A stretch of 64,000 bases of DNA from positions 283,122 to 347,121 of the forward strand of contig NZ_WWNE01000003.1 in assembly GCF_009909615.1 (NCBI RefSeq), in the 5' to 3' direction. The stretch is from Acidiluteibacter ferrifornacis (GTDB lineage: Bacteria > Bacteroidota > Bacteroidia > Flavobacteriales_E > Vicingaceae). The notes below the pieces were generated by a model. That model was not told the DNA's origin. It did not search any database and saw only the letters and a program-made list of their open reading frames with translations. Within the stretch, counting starts at the first letter, position 1. Each line of letters begins with the position of its first letter. The translations under genes were made by a program, and so were the position numbers. This document shows positions 52,341 to 62,237 of the stretch, piece by piece.

Positions 52341-54482
52341 ATGGCAAAGAGAAAATACCAACCACCTTCATCGATAAAAAACTATTCCAAAGCAATTTTG
52401 GACCTTTTTAGAAGTGAACCCTCAAAAATATTCAACTACAAACAGATTTCTAAGCGACTAAACATCACCAAGCCCTCTGTGCGTAAAATTGTAAGTAAAA
52501 TTTTATACGAACTAGCAGACGAGGGAAAGCTAGAAGAAATAGACTTGGGAAGATTTATCATTACCAAAAGAGCTAGAGAAGTAATATTAGGAACCGTTGA
52601 CATGACGGCTTCAGGTGCAGCATATATTGTACCTCTTGATGATAGATTGGATGACGTCTATGTATCTTCTAATCATACGGCTAATGCCATGCATGGTGAT
52701 GAAGTAGAGGTTGCGATACTAAAAGTAAAAAAGAGCGGGAAAGTCGAAGGCGAAATCGTACATATTGTCAAGAGATCTAAAGTAGAATTTGTTGGCACAG
52801 TGCAGATGAATAAAAACTTTGCTTTTGTTATTCCTGACGATAGAAAAGTTCCTGCTGATATATACATTGATAAGGATAAACTTGGTAAAGCCAAAGATGG
52901 CGAAAAAGTAGTCGCTAAAATTACCGATTGGCCAGAAGGAGCTAAAAATCCCTTTGGTGTAATTATCAAGGTGCTTGGAATGCCTGGAGACAATGAAACA
53001 GAAATGCATTCTATCTTGGCAGAATACGGTTTGCCGATTCATTTCCCTAAAAAGATATTGGACGCTGCAGATAAAATAGATACAAAGATTACCAAAGAAG
53101 AAATCAAGCTTCGAAGAGACATGCGTGAGGTGACTACTTTCACCATTGACCCTTACGATGCAAAAGATTTTGATGATGCCATTTCTTATCAAGAATTGGA
53201 GAATGGAAAAATGGAAATTGGTGTGCACATTGCTGATGTGGCTCACTATTTAAAAGAAGGCTCTCCATTAGACAAAGAAGCTTACGAAAGAGGAACTTCG
53301 GTTTATTTGGTAGATCGAGTTATCCCGATGTTACCAGAGGTGCTGTCGAATTTTGCTTGCTCACTACGACCAAATGAAGACAAATTGTGTTTTTCTGCCG
53401 TTTTCGAAATGGATAAAGAAGGAAACGTTTCCAACGAATGGTTTGGCCGTACAGTAATTCATTCTGACAGACGTTTTACCTATGAAGAAGCACAAGAGCG
53501 TATTGAATCTGGAGAGGGAGACTTTTCTGAGATCATCCTAAAATTAAATGGAATTGCAAAAAATTTGAGAAAAGAACGTTTTAAGCATGGGTCTATTGAT
53601 TTTCACCAGTTGGAAGTGAAGTTTGAATTAGATAAGGATGGAAAACCTATAGGAGTGTTCTTAAAAGAACAAAAAGATGCTCACCAACTTATTGAGGATT
53701 TTATGCTGCTAGCCAACCGAAAAGTAGCCGCATTTATAGGACAGGAAAAACAGAAAGCCAGTAAAAAAGCCTTTGTTTATCGAATACACGAAAGTCCAGA
53801 TCCTGAAAAATTAGAATTATTCGCAGGCTTCATCAAAAAGTTTGGATATGGAATTGACACTACTTCTCCAAAAGGAGTGAGCAGAACCATGAATAAATTG
53901 ATGGAAGACGTGAAAGGAAAAGGCGAAGAACAATTGATTTCCCAGTTAGCTATACGAACCATGTCTAAAGCGGTCTATTCTACCGACAATGTAGGTCATT
54001 ATGGACTTGGTTTTAAATATTACACTCACTTTACTTCACCTATTCGACGATACCCTGACGTAATGGTTCACCGATTATTGCAACATTATTTAGACGGTGG
54101 AAAGTCTGCCAATGAAGAGTTATTAAGTGAACAATGCAAATACGCTTCTGATCGAGAAAAATTAGCAGCCGAGGCCGAACGAGCTTCTATCAAATACAAG
54201 CAAGTGGAGTTTATGAAAGACAAAATTGGCGAAATCTACACCGGAGTTATTTCTGGGGTTAGTGATTTTGGGATTTTTGTGGAAATCGTAGAGACTAAAT
54301 GTGAAGGACTAGTGCGACTAAAAGCACTTACAGACGACTATTATTTCTACGATGAGAAAGACTTTGCAGTGAAAGGTAAGCGAAAAGGCAACGTACTTCG
54401 AATGGGGGATGAAGTTACAATTAAGGTTTTAAAAGCCGACCTAACAAAGAAACAACTTGATTTTGATTTAATTGACTACTAA
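52341..54482 (+). CDS. rnr: Ribonuclease R
   Basis: A 713-residue RNase II/R-family exonuclease. Order: an N-terminal helix-turn-helix-like region (1-75), two cold-shock/OB domains, the RNB catalytic domain with its acidic motif TIDPYDAKDFDDAIS (about 270), HYGLGFKYYTHFTSPIRRYPDV towards its end, and a C-terminal S1 domain (GEIYTGVISGVSDFGIFVEI). It degrades structured RNA 3' to 5' and takes part in RNA quality control. It lacks a long basic C-terminal tail. Confidence 0.95.
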   Translation: MAKRKYQPPSSIKNYSKAILDLFRSEPSKIFNYKQISKRLNITKPSVRKIVSKILYELADEGKLEEIDLGRFIITKRAREVILGTVDMTASGAAYIVPLDDRLDDVYVSSNHTANAMHGDEVEVAILKVKKSGKVEGEIVHIVKRSKVEFVGTVQMNKNFAFVIPDDRKVPADIYIDKDKLGKAKDGEKVVAKITDWPEGAKNPFGVIIKVLGMPGDNETEMHSILAEYGLPIHFPKKILDAADKIDTKITKEEIKLRRDMREVTTFTIDPYDAKDFDDAISYQELENGKMEIGVHIADVAHYLKEGSPLDKEAYERGTSVYLVDRVIPMLPEVLSNFACSLRPNEDKLCFSAVFEMDKEGNVSNEWFGRTVIHSDRRFTYEEAQERIESGEGDFSEIILKLNGIAKNLRKERFKHGSIDFHQLEVKFELDKDGKPIGVFLKEQKDAHQLIEDFMLLANRKVAAFIGQEKQKASKKAFVYRIHESPDPEKLELFAGFIKKFGYGIDTTSPKGVSRTMNKLMEDVKGKGEEQLISQLAIRTMSKAVYSTDNVGHYGLGFKYYTHFTSPIRRYPDVMVHRLLQHYLDGGKSANEELLSEQCKYASDREKLAAEAERASIKYKQVEFMKDKIGEIYTGVISGVSDFGIFVEIVETKCEGLVRLKALTDDYYFYDEKDFAVKGKRKGNVLRMGDEVTIKVLKADLTKKQLDFDLIDY

Positions 54483-54507
54483 ATAAAATTTATTTCATCT
54501 ACTATGC

Positions 54508-54535
54508 TTGCATATTAATTTTTTCTCTAATTTTG
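54508..54535 (+). promoter_or_regulatory. Candidate promoter of marC-like gene
   Basis: TTG (508-510), a 17-base spacer and TAATTTTG (528-535), ending 25 bases before the ATG at 54561. A purine-rich GGAAGAAGAA precedes the ATG and may help ribosome binding. Confidence 0.5.
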
Positions 54536-54560
54536 CCCGCCCATTTAAGAGGAAGAAGAA

Positions 54561-55130
54561 ATGAATGAATTTGACTACAGAGAGATCGCAACAGCAAGCA
54601 TGGTATTGTTTGCCGTTATCGACATAATAGGTTCTGTGCCTATTATCATCGATCTGCGTCAAAAAGTAGGTAAAATAAAGTCTGAAAAAGCGAGTGTAGT
54701 AGCGCTTTTCATAATGATTTTATTCTTATTCATTGGAGAGTCCATACTAAGTCTAATTGGTATAGATGTTAACTCCTTTGCTATTGCAGGCTCATTTATC
54801 ATTTTCTTTTTAGCACTTGAAATGATACTTGGCATTCGTTTGTACAAAGACGACATCCCTGAAACTGCGTCAATTGTTCCAATTGCTTTCCCATTAATTG
54901 CGGGTGCTGGAACGATGACTTCCTTACTATCATTAAGAGCAGAATTTGCAACTATTAACATTGTTATTGCAATATTTCTGAATATGATCGTTGTATATGC
55001 AGTTCTAAAATCATCTAGTATGATAGAACGAGTGCTTGGTCCAGGAGGGATAGCCATTTTAAGAAAAATATTTGGGATAATCTTATTGGCAATAGCCGTT
55101 AAATTATTCAGAACCAATATGGGGGTATAA
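54561..55130 (+). CDS. MarC family membrane protein
   Basis: A 189-residue protein with six hydrophobic helices. The first block VLFAVIDIIGSVPIIIDL, the central IVPIAFPLIAGAGTMTSLL and the last RIFGIILLAIAVKL-like part are characteristic of the MarC/YchE family. Its function is unclear; the name comes from the mar locus, but a role in antibiotic resistance is not supported. It stands alone between rnr and lipA and is followed by a terminator. Confidence 0.88.
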   Translation: MNEFDYREIATASMVLFAVIDIIGSVPIIIDLRQKVGKIKSEKASVVALFIMILFLFIGESILSLIGIDVNSFAIAGSFIIFFLALEMILGIRLYKDDIPETASIVPIAFPLIAGAGTMTSLLSLRAEFATINIVIAIFLNMIVVYAVLKSSSMIERVLGPGGIAILRKIFGIILLAIAVKLFRTNMGV

Positions 55131-55131
55131 T

Positions 55132-55159
55132 AGTTAGTTAGATTAAGTTAGTTAGATTA
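55132..55159. repeat. Two tandem copies of a 14-bp unit
   Basis: AGTTAGTTAGATTA occurs twice in direct succession just after the marC-like stop. It looks like a simple slippage duplication in non-coding DNA. Confidence 0.7.
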
Positions 55160-55173
55160 GTAGTTTTAGTGTA

Positions 55174-55216
55174 AAAAAACAGCCGTAGTTCGCCCCCGTT
55201 CTGCGGCTGTTTTATT
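55174..55216 (+). terminator. Terminator after the marC-like gene
   Basis: AAAACAGCCG pairs with CGGCTGTTTT across an 18-base loop and is followed by ATTTAT. It lies between marC-like and lipA. Confidence 0.75.
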
Positions 55217-55278
55217 TATAATTCATCGTGAACACCTCATTTCTCTACTTAAACATTTACTAGTAAAATTTCGTTAGT

Positions 55279-55286
55279 TACCTTTG
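55279..55286 (+). promoter_or_regulatory. Candidate -7 element of lipA
   Basis: TACCTTTG fits TAnnTTTG and covers the TTG that would begin a longer lipA frame at 55284. This favours the ATG at 55305 as the real start. The -33 element is unclear. Confidence 0.42.
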
Positions 55287-55304
55287 GCCTTCAAATTTCA
55301 GGCA

Positions 55305-56183
55305 ATGGCAAATCTATTCAAGAACAAAGCGGATCAACCAGTCAAAATAGGAAAACCAAAGTGGTTAAAATCAAAAATTTCATCGGGCGAAGAGTATAAA
55401 AAACTCAAGAACATTGTAGATGAGAATAACCTCCACACCATTTGCCAGTCAGGAAAATGTCCGAACCAAGCTGAATGCTGGGGAGCAGGAACTGCTACTT
55501 TTATGATTTTGGGAAACACTTGTACCCGTTCTTGTCAGTTTTGCAATGTAGCCACCGGAAAAGGAGAAGAATTAGATCCTTTTGAGCCTTTAAAAATTGC
55601 TCGTTCGGTAGAATTAATGAAGCTACAGCACTGCGTGATTACTTCTGTAGATCGAGATGATTTAGCAGACGGAGGAGCCAATGCATGGAAAAAAACTGTG
55701 GACTTGATTCGAAAATACAATCCGGCCACGACTATAGAAACATTGATTCCAGACTTTAAAGGAGAATGGGAAAACCTACAATACATCATTGATGTGAAGC
55801 CTGAAATTGTATCACACAACATAGAAACAGTTGAACGCATTACAAAAGAGGTGAGAATTCAAGCCAAATATTGGAGAAGTATTGAAGTGTTGGATCGATT
55901 GAAGAAAGGTGGCATTCAGCGCACGAAGTCCGGGATTATGGTTGGCCTAGGAGAAACCAAAGCAGAAGTCATTAAAACTATGAATGACTTGAGAAGTGTA
56001 GATGTAAACATCCTAACTATAGGCCAGTATTTACAACCAACTAAGAAGCATTTGCCTGTTTCTGAATTTGTGCACCCAGATGTATTTGCGGAATATAAAA
56101 ACATTGGAATGGAATTGGGATTCACTCACGTAGAAAGTGGTCCTTTGGTGCGCTCGTCTTATCACGCTGAGCGACATATTTAA
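55305..56183 (+). CDS. lipA: Lipoyl synthase
   Basis: From the ATG at 55305 the protein has 292 residues. The auxiliary cluster cysteines are C47, C52 and C58 ([12 protein letters not shown]) and the radical-SAM cysteines are C73, C77 and C80 (CTRSCQFC), with [10 protein letters not shown] at the end carrying the family's C-terminal serine. It inserts sulfur into octanoyl groups to make lipoyl cofactors, for example on GcvH. A TTG seven codons upstream is possible but lies in a promoter-like element. The stop overlaps the lipB stop by 4 bases. Confidence 0.95.
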   Translation: MANLFKNKADQPVKIGKPKWLKSKISSGEEYKKLKNIVDENNLHTICQSGKCPNQAECWGAGTATFMILGNTCTRSCQFCNVATGKGEELDPFEPLKIARSVELMKLQHCVITSVDRDDLADGGANAWKKTVDLIRKYNPATTIETLIPDFKGEWENLQYIIDVKPEIVSHNIETVERITKEVRIQAKYWRSIEVLDRLKKGGIQRTKSGIMVGLGETKAEVIKTMNDLRSVDVNILTIGQYLQPTKKHLPVSEFVHPDVFAEYKNIGMELGFTHVESGPLVRSSYHAERHI

Positions 56184-56845
56184 TTGCTATAAAAGCGGGC
56201 TTTCATCTTCGAAATAAACAATTGCTGCACTTCTTCCATCGGAATGGTTCTACCCAATTCTTGTTCTAATGAAGTCACTCCTTTATCAGCCAATCCGCAA
56301 GGAACGATGTAATCAAAATAATCGAGGTTGGTATTGACATTGAATGCAAAGCCATGCATAGTTATACCCATACTTACTTTGATTCCAACCGCACATATTT
56401 TTTTCGGGAAATCAGACTCTGCATCTATCCATACTCCACTAGCTTCCTTTATTCGCTCCCCTTTTAAACCGTAATGTTTTAAGCAATCGATTACGCACTC
56501 TTCCAACAGTTCTACGTATTGGCGGACACCGAACCCATATTGATCTAGATCTAAAATAGGGTAACCCACCAATTGTCCAGGACCATGATATGTAATATCT
56601 CCTCCTCTATTTGTCGCTACATAAGTGGCTTCCACGTCTTCAGGTTTCACTTTTAAATTACCCACATCACCAGACTTCCCTAGGGTGAAAACATGAGGAT
56701 GTTCTAGCAGGATTAGGTAATTTAGATCAACTTCTCCATTTTGCTTTTTGGCCAATTTTCGATCAAATAGATCTTCTTGCAAGTGCAAAGCAGAGAGGTA
56801 ATCAGTTTGATTTAAAATCAACTCATTAAAGTGTTTTCGTTTCAT
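56180..56845 (-). CDS. lipB: Octanoyltransferase LipB
   Basis: A 221-residue enzyme with [12 protein letters not shown] (80-91), an acyl-pocket lysine region ([10 protein letters not shown]) and the catalytic Cys183/Lys188 pair in [12 protein letters not shown]. It transfers octanoyl from ACP to lipoyl domains, the step before LipA. The two genes are convergent and overlap by 4 bases at their stops, an unusual arrangement for genes of one pathway. Confidence 0.94.
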   Translation of the reverse strand: MKRKHFNELILNQTDYLSALHLQEDLFDRKLAKKQNGEVDLNYLILLEHPHVFTLGKSGDVGNLKVKPEDVEATYVATNRGGDITYHGPGQLVGYPILDLDQYGFGVRQYVELLEECVIDCLKHYGLKGERIKEASGVWIDAESDFPKKICAVGIKVSMGITMHGFAFNVNTNLDYFDYIVPCGLADKGVTSLEQELGRTIPMEEVQQLFISKMKARFYSN

Positions 56846-56899
56846 TGCCTCTATTTTAAACCCCAGAAGACAGGGTTTGTATTATTAATTTTCCAATAG

Positions 56900-57592
56900 A
56901 TGGAAAATTCAACTCTAATTTATTTCCTATTACTTGTCTTCCAATCATGCTTCTAATTTGAGCCAGTAGGACAGACCGTTAATTACGGGGTAAATTTACA
57001 AGTTTATTCGAGCAGTCCTAATAGGTAGTATAAAGTACCATTCATCCCGAATATACTAGACAAATCCCAATATACCACCAACATCGCCTTTAACAATTCC
57101 CTAAGCTATACTGCATGACTTTCAATAATAAAAGCAATCAATGAAAAGTGGGGCAACCATTTTAACACCTCTTACGAGTAGTTGAATTAAAAATTCACCA
57201 ATAGAATTCGTCTTATAAGAGAACCACAAGTCTTTGAAATTAAGCTAGCCTATCAATTGCAATACATCACACCTAATCTTATGTTTGCCTATATCTATAT
57301 GGGACTACAGAAATCTTCACCGGATATTAAATTGGGCGGTGCCATACATTGTCTTCTATCTGAAAAATACTCTTCTGCTCCTTTTGTTGCAAGTCCTTCC
57401 GATTTTAATTCTAACTTTGTTTCCCTTATGTGTGAATTCGGGTCCAGAATAATCATAAAAAATAATGAAATCATTGAACTTGGATTTTTAATCGATGCGG
57501 ATATCAATGGCTTTAAAGGAAGTAAAAACTCACAGTCTAGGTTATATCCTAACACTTCCACTTTATTGTTCGCTGGATTGCGCATACATTAA
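56900..57592 (+). pseudogene. Degenerate lipoprotein-like gene with five in-frame stops
   Basis: One reading frame carries protein-like sequence for about 690 bases. It begins with an ATG and a lipoprotein-type signal, MENSTLIYFLLLVFQSC, then FEPVGQTVNYGVNLQ, YKVPFIPNILDKSQYTT, KFTNRIRLIREPQVFEI and ends LYPNTSTLLFAGLRIH. Stops interrupt it at 56954 (TAA), 57026 (TAG), 57116 (TGA), 57179 (TAG) and 57188 (TAA), yet no frame change is needed. The last 111 codons (57257-57592) are open. The beta-strand-like ending suggests an outer-membrane protein. I do not recognise the family; the evidence is the continuity of the frame. Confidence 0.6.
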
Positions 57593-57619
57593 TTTCCATT
57601 TAACTAAAGTTTTACTCAT

Positions 57620-58087
57620 TTGCCACAAATTACAATATATACAGACGGATCTGCTAAAGGCAACCCAGGACCAGGAGGTTATGGTATCGTTTTGATAAGC
57701 GGTAAATTCCGAAAAGAGGTGTCAGAAGGTTTTAAACACACCACTAACAATCGGATGGAATTGTTGAGTGTTATAGTTGCCTTAGAAATGCTAAAGCAAC
57801 AACCAAGTGATGTGGTCATTTATACCGACTCAAAATATGTAGCTGACGCTGTAGAGAAAGGTTGGGTTTTTAAATGGGTAAAAACTAATTTCAAAAACAA
57901 AAAGAATAGTGATTTGTGGAAACGATTTCTGCTGATTTACCCGAAACATAATGTGAAATTTCAATGGGTAAAAGGGCATGCTGGCAATCCTTTAAATGAA
58001 AGATGCGACCGTTTAGCATTTGCGGCCGCATCTCAAGAAAACTTGAATGTAGATCGTTGGTTTGAAGAAAATCAAGACCAAGCCTAA
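57620..58087 (+). CDS. rnhA: Ribonuclease HI
   Basis: A 155-residue RNase HI with active-site residues D9 (YTDGSAKGNPGPGG), E47 (NNRMELL), D70 (YTDSKYV) and D130, plus the general-acid-region H120 (VKGHAGNPLNERCD). It cuts RNA in RNA-DNA hybrids. The start is a TTG: the protein aligns to the family from its second residue, and no ATG lies in frame nearby. The gene begins 27 bases after the pseudogene end and is convergent with the aminopeptidase, overlapping it by 4 bases. Confidence 0.94.
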   Translation: MPQITIYTDGSAKGNPGPGGYGIVLISGKFRKEVSEGFKHTTNNRMELLSVIVALEMLKQQPSDVVIYTDSKYVADAVEKGWVFKWVKTNFKNKKNSDLWKRFLLIYPKHNVKFQWVKGHAGNPLNERCDRLAFAAASQENLNVDRWFEENQDQA

Positions 58088-60723
58088 TTCTTAGCCATTG
58101 ATTTATTGATGATTTCTAAAATTTGAGAATTACTTTCTTTTGCTTTCACTTCTGTTAATGCATCATCAATCTTATTCAATACTTGCTGCATTTGCTTATG
58201 TTGATTTTTTAAATCCGTTTTTACAGATTCATCTACCGTATTGTCTATTTTTTTAGCAGTTTTTTCCATATCTGTTAAAATTGTTCTTCTCATTTCCAAC
58301 AATGCATTTGTACCTTCTATTCTCATCCACCATGCATTTTCAATAATGGCTGAATTCTTAAATGTTGGAATAGATTTCTCCTTAGAATTAAGACTCTGAC
58401 TTTTAATATACTTAGCATAGCCGCTCAAAATTGCATATCTATCGAACCCACTAACCTTAGTCATAGCTGACTCATAAAACGTTTGATGCGCTTCATCCGA
58501 CTCCGTAGAATATATAAGAGAAATTGTTGACATGATATCAATATTGTCAATTGCTTCCAGCTGTTTTGCTGCAGCTAAACCTCTCTCTTTATCGCTTTCA
58601 TATAATCCATAAAGAGATGAACCAACAACCACATAAGAAGAATCATTCAATCCACTGCTATATACCGATTTTACTTCATTAGTCTGCTCAAACTCCTCAA
58701 TCAACCACTCAATCGCCTTAGCCCTTACACTTGAATTTTCATCATTTTTGGCCATTTCGATGAGACGACTTCTTGTGGCTCCCATTTTTAGTTTAGTTGC
58801 ATTTTCCATACAGTCGATTGCTAACAAACGAATTCCCCAAAATTCATCATTCGTAGCTTTCATTATGGTCTGAATAGCCAAAGTATCCTTAGTGTCTATT
58901 AAAGCAGTTAGCGCCTCTTTCTTGTCGTCATATAAAGTTCCTACTTCATACAACTTGATCCATTCTTTAATGGATCCCTTATTGTCCTCTTTCTCACAAA
59001 GCAGGTATTTCTGAGCATCAAAATTGACTAAAGTCGGCGCTGATTCAGTTTTAAATTCAAATATCTGACGTTTTTCTGTCACGACTATATTATGACGCTT
59101 AACTCCACTTTCTGTATAAATATCTATCGCAACTGGCAAACGATACAGAGGAGTATTTTTCAGATTCTGATTTTGCTCTACTGTCACAAATTGCAATTTT
59201 AAATCTTTGTCGTAAGCATAATCAATTTTCAACACTGGATGACCACTTGATAAAAACCATTGATTAAAAAACCAATTCAAGTCCTGACCACTTACTTTTT
59301 CCATCGCCAATCTCAACTGATGAATTTCTACAGCCTGAAATTTATTGTCCTCCAAATACACTCGCAAACCTTCAAAGAAAACCTCCTCACCTAGTATCGT
59401 TCGCAGCATGTGCAAAATTCTGCCACCTTTCGCATAACTATGACTGTCGAACATATCTTCTTTTTGATCGTAATAAAAACGAATCATGTCCACTTGCTTA
59501 CGCTTAGACTCTCTCAAATAACTTTTTAAATCTTGTGCATTATGGTAATCAGCCCATGTTTTCCCATTTTTATATTCTCTCCACAAATACTCTCCATAGG
59601 TTGCAAACGACTCATTTAGTGGTAAATTTGACCAAGACTCACAAGTAACAAGATCACCAAACCAGTGGTGAAACAATTCATGAGAAACAACATCTTCTGC
59701 TGAATTATCAATTAAATAGCGACTATCTCCCTGTGCAAACTCCCCGAAAATTACGCCTGTTGTATTCTCCATTGCTCCAGAAACATAATCTCGAACTACT
59801 ATTTGATCATACTTTTCCCAAGGGTATTCCACTCCTAAACGCTCAGAAAAAAACGTCAACATTTCAGGTGTATGAGGGAAAATCTGCTTTGCATAAGGTT
59901 CAAACTTTGGTTCTACATAATAATTCACCCCTATACTTTTCCATGAATCTTCTACTATTGCAAAATCTCCAACTGCCATCATAGCTAAGTAAGGAGCATG
60001 AGGTAATTTCTGCTTCCAATAATCGGTTCTTGTGCCATCACCGTTATCAGTTTGAAACATTAAAATACCGTTGGATAGCGTCACATACTGTGTATCAACA
60101 GTCATGTAAATTTCTTGAGTCATCTTCTCATTCGGAGCATCGATTGTAGGAAACCAGCATGAGCTAGCTTCTGTTTCACCCTGAGTCCATATTTGCTTCG
60201 GCTTGTTGGTCTCTTCTCCATTGGGATTGATAAAATACAATCCTTTATCAGAAGTAATGGCGGCACTTCCTCCGTCTTCCAATTCATTCGGCTTAGCGAT
60301 ATAATTAATTGAAATTTGATACGTATCGTTTCTTGTATACGTCTTATCTAAATTAATATTCAAATGCAATTTGTCCTTATACTCATACTTCAATGGCACT
60401 TCTGAACCTTCAGGTGTGATCAAGACTACTTCCTTCACTTCAAATCCTTTTGCATCTAGTGTCAAAGAGTCAGTAGGTAAAAAATAAGGTTTAAAGGTTA
60501 AATGCGCTATTCCGTGCAAATGAGCTTTCGTCCAATCAAACTTTACATCTAACTTGGTATGCAATAAGTCATTTATACGTGTTTCAGAAGGTTGGTAGTC
60601 CAATTTCTTGGCTGGTGTCACTATAACTTCATCCAGATTAACTTCTTCTATCTTATTCTTATTCAATAAAGAACAAGAAGCTAAAAACAAACTAGAAAGA
60701 ATAACTATTGAACTTTTTCTCAT
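58084..60723 (-). CDS. M1-family zinc aminopeptidase, lipoprotein
   Basis: An 879-residue exported metallopeptidase. A lipoprotein signal ends in LASC (Cys17). The exopeptidase motif GAMEN is at 316-320, the zinc site HELFHH gives H348, E349 and H352, and E371 (NESFA) is the third ligand. A C-terminal HEAT-like helical half (about 590-879) follows. It would remove N-terminal residues from peptides in the periplasm or on the outer membrane. It is close to the gluzincin aminopeptidase N group. Confidence 0.92.
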   Translation of the reverse strand: MRKSSIVILSSLFLASCSLLNKNKIEEVNLDEVIVTPAKKLDYQPSETRINDLLHTKLDVKFDWTKAHLHGIAHLTFKPYFLPTDSLTLDAKGFEVKEVVLITPEGSEVPLKYEYKDKLHLNINLDKTYTRNDTYQISINYIAKPNELEDGGSAAITSDKGLYFINPNGEETNKPKQIWTQGETEASSCWFPTIDAPNEKMTQEIYMTVDTQYVTLSNGILMFQTDNGDGTRTDYWKQKLPHAPYLAMMAVGDFAIVEDSWKSIGVNYYVEPKFEPYAKQIFPHTPEMLTFFSERLGVEYPWEKYDQIVVRDYVSGAMENTTGVIFGEFAQGDSRYLIDNSAEDVVSHELFHHWFGDLVTCESWSNLPLNESFATYGEYLWREYKNGKTWADYHNAQDLKSYLRESKRKQVDMIRFYYDQKEDMFDSHSYAKGGRILHMLRTILGEEVFFEGLRVYLEDNKFQAVEIHQLRLAMEKVSGQDLNWFFNQWFLSSGHPVLKIDYAYDKDLKLQFVTVEQNQNLKNTPLYRLPVAIDIYTESGVKRHNIVVTEKRQIFEFKTESAPTLVNFDAQKYLLCEKEDNKGSIKEWIKLYEVGTLYDDKKEALTALIDTKDTLAIQTIMKATNDEFWGIRLLAIDCMENATKLKMGATRSRLIEMAKNDENSSVRAKAIEWLIEEFEQTNEVKSVYSSGLNDSSYVVVGSSLYGLYESDKERGLAAAKQLEAIDNIDIMSTISLIYSTESDEAHQTFYESAMTKVSGFDRYAILSGYAKYIKSQSLNSKEKSIPTFKNSAIIENAWWMRIEGTNALLEMRRTILTDMEKTAKKIDNTVDESVKTDLKNQHKQMQQVLNKIDDALTEVKAKESNSQILEIINKSMAKN

Positions 60724-60821
60724 TGTAAAATATCTATTTATGAATCAACCTTCAAAGTTGACTAAACTTTCCCGATTTTCAAACTAATCTAATCCTACTT
60801 AAGGAATCCAATAAAAAAATT

Positions 60822-60829
60822 TACTTTTG
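60822..60829 (+). promoter_or_regulatory. Candidate -7 element of the biotin carrier gene
   Basis: TACTTTTG matches TAnnTTTG only 4 bases before the ATG at 60834. A transcript would be leaderless or start inside the frame, so either the mRNA is leaderless or this match is chance. Confidence 0.3.
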
Positions 60830-60833
60830 TTAC

Positions 60834-61352
60834 ATGACACAAGAATTGACCGTCCACAGCAGCAAAGGCAAGTCGCACAAAGTTCAATTTGAAGATGCTA
60901 CTTTCCAAAAAGGAACCATTGACGAACAGTCGTTTGAATGGCAAATAGAATCCATCGATAGCAGAACTTTTCATGCTATAAAGAACAATAAATCCTACCG
61001 CATTGAGGTATTAAATGCGAATCCTAAAACAAAAGCCTATAGCATAAAAGTAAATGGAAAAAAAATTGACCTCACTATTGAAGATCAATTTGACCAGTTG
61101 CTACATAGATTAGGGTTAGACAATTTAGATTCAGCAAAAATTTCAGAAATGAAAGCTCCGATGCCAGGATTGGTACTTAATATCAATGTGGCTGTTGGAG
61201 ACACTGTAGCTGCAAACGATGCCATAATGGTGTTGGAAGCGATGAAGATGGAAAATGTACTAAAATCGCCTACAGAAGGAATAATTAAATCTATAGAAGT
61301 TGAGAAAGGGGTTGCTGTAGAGAAAAATCAAGTTCTCATCACATTTGAATAA
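60834..61352 (+). CDS. Biotin carboxyl carrier protein of an acyl-CoA carboxylase
   Basis: A 172-residue protein. The C-terminal biotinyl domain (about 105-172) has the biotinylation lysine K138 in LEAMKMENVLKSP. The N-terminal 100 residues are a separate beta-rich domain resembling the carrier region of propionyl/methylcrotonyl-CoA carboxylase subunits. The carboxylase subunits are not in the window. It carries carboxyl groups between biotin carboxylase and carboxyltransferase. A lipoprotein gene follows after 25 bases. Confidence 0.88.
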   Translation: MTQELTVHSSKGKSHKVQFEDATFQKGTIDEQSFEWQIESIDSRTFHAIKNNKSYRIEVLNANPKTKAYSIKVNGKKIDLTIEDQFDQLLHRLGLDNLDSAKISEMKAPMPGLVLNINVAVGDTVAANDAIMVLEAMKMENVLKSPTEGIIKSIEVEKGVAVEKNQVLITFE

Positions 61353-61377
61353 TTAATTAAACTTAAAAATCAACGAA

Positions 61378-62220
61378 ATGAATAAGTCCCTATTTAAAGT
61401 CGGAATGATTGCAAGTGCGCTGTTTTTGAGTGCTTGTGGAGAAAATACTCCAAAAGAGTCAAATGATGAAATGACCGAAACGACAACTGAAGAAGCAGTA
61501 AAAGAAGAAACAGCTTCAACCGAAGGACGCATGACTCAAGATGGAATAACCATTTATCCAGCTGATATCGCTCAAGATTTTCCCAATGCAAAGCTGACCT
61601 TGAACAATCCCAAGGATGATGCTAAATTAAAAGTGGGTGAAAATCAATTTGACTTTACCGTTTCGGATTATGAACTTGCTGTTCAAACGGATGATGCTAT
61701 GAATAGACATTGTGCAAACTCTGAAAAAGGACAACACATACATTTTATATTGAACAATGCTCCGTATTTGGCAAAATATGAACCGAGCTTCAAAGCAGAG
61801 TTAGGTGAAGGAAATAATGTAGTATTGAGTTTCTTATCACGTTCATACCACGAGAGTATTAAAAATAGTACTGCTTTTGTATTGAAAAACTTTCCCATAG
61901 GAAAAGTCGAAAATAAGTTTGATGAAAAAGCTCCTCATTTGTTCTACAGTAGACCTAAAGGAGAATATAGCGGTAAAGATGCTGAAAAGATTTTACTGGA
62001 TTTTTACTTATTAAACACTGAATTATCAACAGAGGGGAACCGTGTACAAGTAGAAATTAACGGTACATCATTCTTAATTGATCAATGGCAACCTTACTTC
62101 GTAGAGGGATTGAAAGAAGGTGAAAATACATTTCGCATTAAATTAATCAGTGCTGATGGAGCTCCAGTAGAAGGCCCGTTCAACGATTCAGGAGATCGAA
62201 TTATTACGATCAAAAAATAA
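61378..62220 (+). CDS. Bacteroidota lipoprotein of unknown function
   Basis: A 280-residue lipoprotein: lipobox LSAC (Cys20), an acidic Glu/Thr-rich linker (about 21-50), then a beta-rich domain with QHIHFILNN and a later QVEINGTSFLIDQWQPYFV. I believe similar proteins are often labelled phosphopeptide-binding protein in flavobacterial annotations, but I see no forkhead-associated motif and do not endorse the label. It probably belongs to the same transcript as the biotin carrier gene. Confidence 0.7.
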   Translation: MNKSLFKVGMIASALFLSACGENTPKESNDEMTETTTEEAVKEETASTEGRMTQDGITIYPADIAQDFPNAKLTLNNPKDDAKLKVGENQFDFTVSDYELAVQTDDAMNRHCANSEKGQHIHFILNNAPYLAKYEPSFKAELGEGNNVVLSFLSRSYHESIKNSTAFVLKNFPIGKVENKFDEKAPHLFYSRPKGEYSGKDAEKILLDFYLLNTELSTEGNRVQVEINGTSFLIDQWQPYFVEGLKEGENTFRIKLISADGAPVEGPFNDSGDRIITIKK

Positions 62221-62237
62221 ACATATAATATAATAAC

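Noticed and set aside
52719..53246. 175-codon open frame on the minus strand
   Set aside because: It lies wholly antisense to the RNase R gene, whose protein is strongly family-like; the antisense product has no recognisable features.
57295..57585. 96-codon minus-strand frame opposite the pseudogene
   Set aside because: The plus-strand frame continues protein-like sequence both upstream and downstream; the minus-strand frame is most simply its shadow.
61378..62220. Phosphopeptide-binding (FHA) function for the lipoprotein
   Set aside because: No FHA-type motif is visible; the name seems to be an inherited label.
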